A DNA stretch of 34,553 bases, from positions 1-34,553 of the IMG/VR virus record IMGVR_UViG_3300009603_000031; one strand, given 5' to 3'. A model generated the notes under the pieces. The model was not told the DNA's origin. It was given only the letters and a program-made list of their open reading frames with translations, and ran no database searches. The position numbers and the translations under genes are program-made. Origin of the DNA: a virus. This document shows, piece by piece, positions 31,120-34,553 of the stretch. Every line of letters begins with the position of its first letter. Position 1 is the stretch's first letter.

Positions 31120-31376
31120 TATTCCCCTTTTTCTTCTTCAACTTCAAGAGGCACTTCTCCACCTTCTTGATACATCCCAATCTTATTATATCCAGTTTTA
31201 CCACCACCTGCATATTCTATGACAGACCTAGCAGCTCCATCAGAAGTACCACCTGGAGCATAATCTACCTCCCAAGTAGGATTTGTTGCTGCGATATCTT
31301 GTGCCCTAGATTCTCCTTCTGCAGTATAAGGTTGTCGTGAAATTACTTCACCTTTTTCATTTTTTACTGTTGGCAT
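31119..31376 (-). CDS. Hypothetical structural-block protein, 85 aa
   Basis: The 85-residue product has a charged start (MPTVKNEKGEVISRQPYTAE) and a glycine-rich middle (VIEYAGGGKTGYNKIGMYQE), ending in acidic residues (LEVEEEKGE). Glycine-rich GGKxGYN parts occur in small phage scaffold- or tail-associated proteins. It is joined by TAATG to both neighbours. The function is unknown. Confidence 0.5.
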   Translation of the reverse strand: MPTVKNEKGEVISRQPYTAEGESRAQDIAATNPTWEVDYAPGGTSDGAARSVIEYAGGGKTGYNKIGMYQEGGEVPLEVEEEKGE

Positions 31377-31606
31377 TATTTAACTCCTTTATTACGTTTT
31401 CTAGCATCTAAAATTGGCCATACATGCCCACCATGTTTATAACTGCCAGTTTCATTTATTTCTTTTAATATTGGTAATGTTTCATCATTTACCGAATCTT
31501 TTTTTATGATATACTCTCCACCTTCAACTTCAATAGGTATACCACCTTTTTTATGTGAAGGGCCTTTTAATTTGCCACCTTTAACATATTTCTTCTTTTT
31601 AGGCAT
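31376..31606 (-). CDS. Protein with a GGI-VEGGEY motif, 76 aa
   Basis: The ATG at 31606 is chosen because it overlaps the upstream TAA (TAATG); a frame from 31618 would only add four residues. The product contains PSHKKGGIPIEVEGGEYIIK (residues 16-35), a motif seen repeatedly in phage virion proteins, where it forms a small beta unit. The ends are basic. It may be a virion-associated linker; there is no catalytic residue pattern. Confidence 0.5.
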   Translation of the reverse strand: MPKKKKYVKGGKLKGPSHKKGGIPIEVEGGEYIIKKDSVNDETLPILKEINETGSYKHGGHVWPILDARKRNKGVK

Positions 31607-31833
31607 TATGATGTCCAATCACTCTTTGCGAGTTCAGTTAAAATCTCGCTATGGTTATATGTTGTCATTCCATCAAAGCAACTAGGTGTATCACCATCCC
31701 ACTTTAATATTGCTTTGGTTCCATCTAAAGTCTTTTTTAATGTACCTGTGCTTAATTGGATAGAACTTGAAATCATTTCATCTGTTATATCAGATACATT
31801 TACTATTACCCATTTTCTGTTTTCAGAAGCCAT
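31606..31833 (-). CDS. Hypothetical protein, 75 aa
   Basis: The product (MASENRKWVIVNVSDITDEM, then AILKWDGDTPSCFDGM) is a small mixed alpha/beta protein with one cysteine. No known domain is recognised. It is linked by TAATG to the LamG-like gene upstream and the next gene downstream, so it is co-translated with virion components. Confidence 0.5.
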   Translation of the reverse strand: MASENRKWVIVNVSDITDEMISSSIQLSTGTLKKTLDGTKAILKWDGDTPSCFDGMTTYNHSEILTELAKSDWTS

Positions 31834-32564
31834 TATGGAGCATCTCCTACAAAGTCATCTGCACTCATATTTGTCATAGTTCCATTATTTGTAGATGAAG
31901 ACATGTCGTAAATAGTAGTTCCACCACCACCTTCCAACCCATCTCCCATTCTCCACCATCCTTGTAAATTAGCTGATACTACGCCTTCTTTGTGATTATA
32001 TGGTTCTCTTCCATTATATATAGTTGCTACTTGTGATGACGATAAAGCTACATTATATCTTACCAACTCTGATATTTTATTAGAACTTCCAGCAGAACCA
32101 TAATTAGTATCTAGTCTATTTATATAAAGACTAGCAGAATTATCCCAATCTTCAGAATTTGAATCTGTATCTGTATTAACATAACTACCATTTAGATACC
32201 AATTATTTGTACCATCCCTAGAAGATGTAAACGCTAGATGAATCCATTGATTTTCATAAGAAGTAAGTATTGTTGAGCAAACAGCATTCATTTTAGTAGC
32301 TCCACCTACATCACATTGAAATAAGATTTGGTCACTACCATTAGATACAAAAAACCATCTATCATTATCACTTGTTCTTTTAGATATAATATAATTAGAT
32401 GTCCATTGGTCAACTTTAATCCAAAAAGCAAAACTAAATGCTCCAGTTCCTAGGTTATTTGTATTTCCAAGGTCTAAATAATCATTAGTTCCATCGAAAT
32501 CCAATGAATATTCATCTCTAAATGAATCACCACCTAATATTGTCATTGCTCTTGTAGGAAACAT
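31833..32564 (-). CDS. LamG/concanavalin-A-like lectin domain protein, 243 aa
   Basis: After a short start, residues 18-200 show the laminin-G-like pattern: YSLDFDGTNDYLDLGNT, FSFAFWIKVDQW, IHLAFTSSRDGTNNWYLNGS and ISELVRYNVALSSSQVATIY, the typical end strand, followed by GWWRMGDG. Such domains bind sugars or form beta-sandwich surface modules. On a phage head they can help binding to cell surfaces or mucus-like glycans. TAATG junctions on both sides. The ligand cannot be read from the sequence. Confidence 0.75.
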   Translation of the reverse strand: MFPTRAMTILGGDSFRDEYSLDFDGTNDYLDLGNTNNLGTGAFSFAFWIKVDQWTSNYIISKRTSDNDRWFFVSNGSDQILFQCDVGGATKMNAVCSTILTSYENQWIHLAFTSSRDGTNNWYLNGSYVNTDTDSNSEDWDNSASLYINRLDTNYGSAGSSNKISELVRYNVALSSSQVATIYNGREPYNHKEGVVSANLQGWWRMGDGLEGGGGTTIYDMSSSTNNGTMTNMSADDFVGDAP

Positions 32565-33088
32565 TAGTCTTTTATAAATCCTAATCTAATATCAACATTA
32601 GTAGCTACTGTATGGTCACCACTTGCTGCCCCTCTACATACACCAGCACAATAAATACTAGTAGTTCCAGAGGCAGCTTGTAATACAAGCCCAATATTTG
32701 TTTTTGTAGCAATTTGCACATCAACTAAATCTGACCAATCAGATACAGATACATGTCCTAACAACACTGCTGCATCTGCATTATCTGTTTCACTCGAACC
32801 ACCCCAAGTTAAGGCTGACCCTGCTGAACCTAAGTCTTTTGTTACTTGGAAAAACAATAAGTCAAATGTTACATTTTGGTCCCCTTTATGGAATACTGAT
32901 ACTGATTGTAATATTGATGTACCACCATTAACTGCTACAGCATTTTCTATTTCTAATGAATCAAATAATAAATCTGCATCTGCATCAGTACTTCCTGTCG
33001 AAACTGTTGGGGTAACAGTTATTAAATCGACATCCATTTTGTTGAGTTTTTCTGCTACTGTATATTTATGTAATTCTGTTTGTGCCAT
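32564..33088 (-). CDS. Probable capsid decoration protein, 174 aa
   Basis: The 174-residue product is strand-rich and acidic, with GTSILQSVSVFHKGDQNVTF (76-95) and DLLFFQVTKDLG as core strands and KTNIGLVLQAASGTTSIYCA later. It follows the capsid block after a structured spacer. AAAAAGGAG is a strong ribosome site. The beta-sandwich look and proximity to the capsid gene suggest a head surface protein; no family is certain. Confidence 0.5.
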   Translation of the reverse strand: MAQTELHKYTVAEKLNKMDVDLITVTPTVSTGSTDADADLLFDSLEIENAVAVNGGTSILQSVSVFHKGDQNVTFDLLFFQVTKDLGSAGSALTWGGSSETDNADAAVLLGHVSVSDWSDLVDVQIATKTNIGLVLQAASGTTSIYCAGVCRGAASGDHTVATNVDIRLGFIKD

Positions 33089-33103
33089 TTTATTCTCCTT
33101 TTT

Positions 33104-33142
33104 GAGTGTACTTAAAGCTCTGGCGAGAGCATGAACGTACTC
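33104..33142 (-). ncRNA. Hairpin upstream of the decoration gene
   Basis: On the minus strand GCTCT-CGCC-AGAGC (33117-33130) is a perfect 5-bp stem with a 4-nt loop; flanking GAGTAC (33137-33142) and GTACACTC (33104-33111) can extend it through an internal loop. It ends just ahead of the AAAAAGGAG ribosome site of the 174-residue protein, so it lies in the 5' part of that gene's message and may tune its translation or protect a processed end. Confidence 0.5.
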
Positions 33143-33159
33143 TTATTATTAAAATTTTA

Positions 33160-33204
33160 GTAGGTTCGCAGGGCACCTTTTATTGATACCCTGCACAGTC
33201 CTAC
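33160..33204 (-). ncRNA. Compound stem after the capsid-associated gene
   Basis: On the minus strand GTAGG (33200-33204) pairs with CCTAC (33160-33164) and inside them GCAGGG (33189-33194) pairs with CCCTGC (33168-33173), giving 11 bp in two blocks. AAAATTTTAATAAT follows instead of a plain T-run, so termination would be weak or absent. It may limit read-through from the highly expressed capsid genes or protect their mRNA ends. This is the only long spacer in the late operon up to the fibre block. Confidence 0.5.
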
Positions 33205-33231
33205 AAAACTGTTAAACCTTATGATTTCGGT

Positions 33232-33684
33232 TTATGCAAATGGTGTTGCAACAGTTCCTTCAGAATATAAAACTGCTTCTACTTGCCACATTTTATCACT
33301 TAATCCAACAAGTTCAATGGAACCAGAAATACCAGTTGTTCCACCATTCATTGTAATAACATCATCATCTGTTTCATCAGGCGCAAAAACTTTACATTGC
33401 GCAGCTGTTCCATCAGCATCTAACATAAGAGCATATCCACTAAATAAAGTTGTTGTTGCATCGGCTGTAACAGTATGATTGTTACTTGTAACACATCCAA
33501 AAACTATTTTAATTCTATCTCCTACGTTTGGTTCAGGCAGCGTAACAGCACAACCATCAGCATCAGTAACGAGATAACAAAATCCGTCAGCTGCTGTAAA
33601 GGCTGCAGTTTTAGCTGAAAACTTCCATTTGTCTATTTGCTGTCCATAGTTATTACTACTTGAGTTTAATACGTCACTTCTCAT
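33232..33684 (-). CDS. Capsid-adjacent beta-rich protein, 150 aa
   Basis: The product begins MRSDVLNSSSNNYGQQIDKW and has AAFTAADGFCYLVTDADGCA (29-48), VTLPEPNVGDRIKIVFG and TVTADATTTLFSG, a repeated beta-strand scheme found in phage decoration and fibre-tip domains. Its ribosome site AAGGAGC is inside the last codons (GAA GGA GCT TAA) of the capsid gene, so capsid and this protein are translated together. A head decoration or cement protein is the best guess. Confidence 0.55.
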   Translation of the reverse strand: MRSDVLNSSSNNYGQQIDKWKFSAKTAAFTAADGFCYLVTDADGCAVTLPEPNVGDRIKIVFGCVTSNNHTVTADATTTLFSGYALMLDADGTAAQCKVFAPDETDDDVITMNGGTTGISGSIELVGLSDKMWQVEAVLYSEGTVATPFA

Positions 33685-33686
33685 AA

Positions 33687-34553
33687 TTAAGCTCCTTCTA
33701 TATTAAACAAAGCATGAGTTTCAGGAAGAGATATTTCAAGACCTGCTTCTGTTAGAATCAAGTCTTTTCGTAAATCTTCATCAGCTTGTTGTACGTTTGT
33801 TGTTATATGAGTGTCTCTATTAACACCATTGCCAACTAGAGGCCTATATGAAACGTGGTCAAGGTCAACTAAAGCCATAAATGTAGAAGACAATCCTCGG
33901 AATAACGGCTCTTTAACAAGAGTGAAGTCTCCGTGAACTGTTTCTATTTTCATTACTTTATGACCAAATGAACCTTTTCCAGAATCAAAATTATAAGCGT
34001 ATGGATTCGCAGAATGCCCCATAGAAGCATCAACAAAAGCACCATCACCTAACTTATTGAACAATGATATTACAGGTAAAGAAGCTAATGCTAATTTACT
34101 TGAACTTCCGCCTCTAGCAGGGTCAAACACAACTTCTAAGTCAGAAAGAAAGTTATCATATGTCATTGAGCCTGAAGCTATAGACTTATGATATGCTTTA
34201 CCTTCTGAATAAGACAATTGAGTAGTATCTGTTGTTGGAGCAGCACCTTCAGCGATAATATGTCCTACCACACCTTCTGAGTAGTTCACGCCACCAACTT
34301 GAGCACGTTGTCCAAATAACATTGTTCTCTCTATGTCTATTTTATGTTCTCTTAATTTAAGATTCCATAATCTTTGCCATTCATCAGCATATCCTTTATA
34401 CACAGTAGCTCTTGCTGTATTAGACATCTCACAAGCTGTTTTAAAGATTTGGGTATAACCATAATCATTATCTAACTCTTGAGACCATACATCTGGAGCT
34501 CCTGAACCTTCAGCATACGCTGTACCAATTACCTGACAATTAACAGCAGTTGA
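33687..34553 (-). CDS. Major capsid protein (HK97-type, SU10/DUF5309-like), partial
   Basis: The frame stays open from the ATG at 34427 to the window edge, adding 42 codons (ending TQIFKTACEMSNTARATVYK across the apparent start), so the true start lies outside and 34427 is an internal methionine. The visible 288 residues include YADEWQRLWNLKLREHKIDI and ERTMLFGQRA, the long-helix region of SU10/DUF5309-type capsid proteins, and later FDPARGG and VDLDHVSYRPLV. It forms the icosahedral shell. It is the first gene in the window for the late operon, whose promoter is outside. Confidence 0.7.
   Translation of the reverse strand, partial: STAVNCQVIGTAYAEGSGAPDVWSQELDNDYGYTQIFKTACEMSNTARATVYKGYADEWQRLWNLKLREHKIDIERTMLFGQRAQVGGVNYSEGVVGHIIAEGAAPTTDTTQLSYSEGKAYHKSIASGSMTYDNFLSDLEVVFDPARGGSSSKLALASLPVISLFNKLGDGAFVDASMGHSANPYAYNFDSGKGSFGHKVMKIETVHGDFTLVKEPLFRGLSSTFMALVDLDHVSYRPLVGNGVNRDTHITTNVQQADEDLRKDLILTEAGLEISLPETHALFNIEGA

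Noticed and set aside
34427-34427. ATG at 34427 as the start of the capsid gene
   Set aside because: The frame is open through to the window edge with typical capsid-like sequence, so this methionine is internal.

Overview
The window reads as part of the genome of a tailed double-stranded DNA phage. The DNA is A+T-rich, the genes are packed with almost no gaps, and the content is a replication/recombination module followed by virion proteins. Purine-rich ribosome binding sites (AAAGGAG type) precede many genes on both strands, so a host that uses Shine-Dalgarno initiation is likely. Several short proteins resemble ones I associate with uncultured marine phages, but the host cannot be named from this sequence. 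The right end cuts the major capsid protein gene. No terminase, portal, DNA polymerase, RNA polymerase or endolysin is recognisable here, so the genome continues outside the window.

Layout. Positions 1-439 hold no gene; they contain a good sigma70-type promoter match and strong inverted repeats that probably form a structured leader RNA. Positions 440-8513 (+ strand) are an early operon: a ribbon-helix-helix regulator, a Cas4/RecB-type Fe-S nuclease, a protein joining an XRE-like HTH to sigma factor region 4, a DUF1071-type annealing protein, an SSB-like protein ending in DDIPF, a 50-residue HTH protein, a repeat-rich zinc-finger protein, a cluster of very small proteins, a DnaB-like helicase, a RuvC-like resolvase and a PD-(D/E)XK nuclease. 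Positions 8484-34553 (- strand) are a late operon read from right to left: major capsid protein (partial), beta-rich decoration-like proteins, a LamG-like protein, adaptor-like proteins, two tandem paralogs, small membrane proteins that could be holins, a metallophosphoesterase, a 993-residue tail protein, fibre proteins with an embedded methyltransferase, and three to four large internal-virion-type proteins. The two operons converge and overlap by 30 bp at 8484-8513.

Working together. The early module can resect, anneal, protect, unwind and resolve DNA (nuclease, DUF1071 protein, SSB, helicase, RuvC, PD-(D/E)XK). The sigma-4 protein is the best candidate for switching host RNA polymerase to the late operon, whose promoter must lie to the right of the window. 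The late operon order (capsid, decoration, adaptors, tail, fibres, internal proteins) suits a short-tailed phage, although the tail type is inferred.

The most unusual object is the 2246-residue protein at 8484-15224. Inside what looks like an injected virion protein it carries a whole tyrosine-recombinase module (core-binding domain plus a catalytic domain with R, K, R, H and Y in order) and then a zinc-metallopeptidase motif HEXXH with a downstream EEFxAD motif. That points to a virion-delivered, possibly self-processing, multi-enzyme protein. Further points of interest are the GAMT/RMT2-like methyltransferase within the fibre genes, the XRE-sigma4 fusion, structured RNAs at the left end and downstream of the capsid gene, and many short genes (36-59 residues) hidden between or inside their neighbours.
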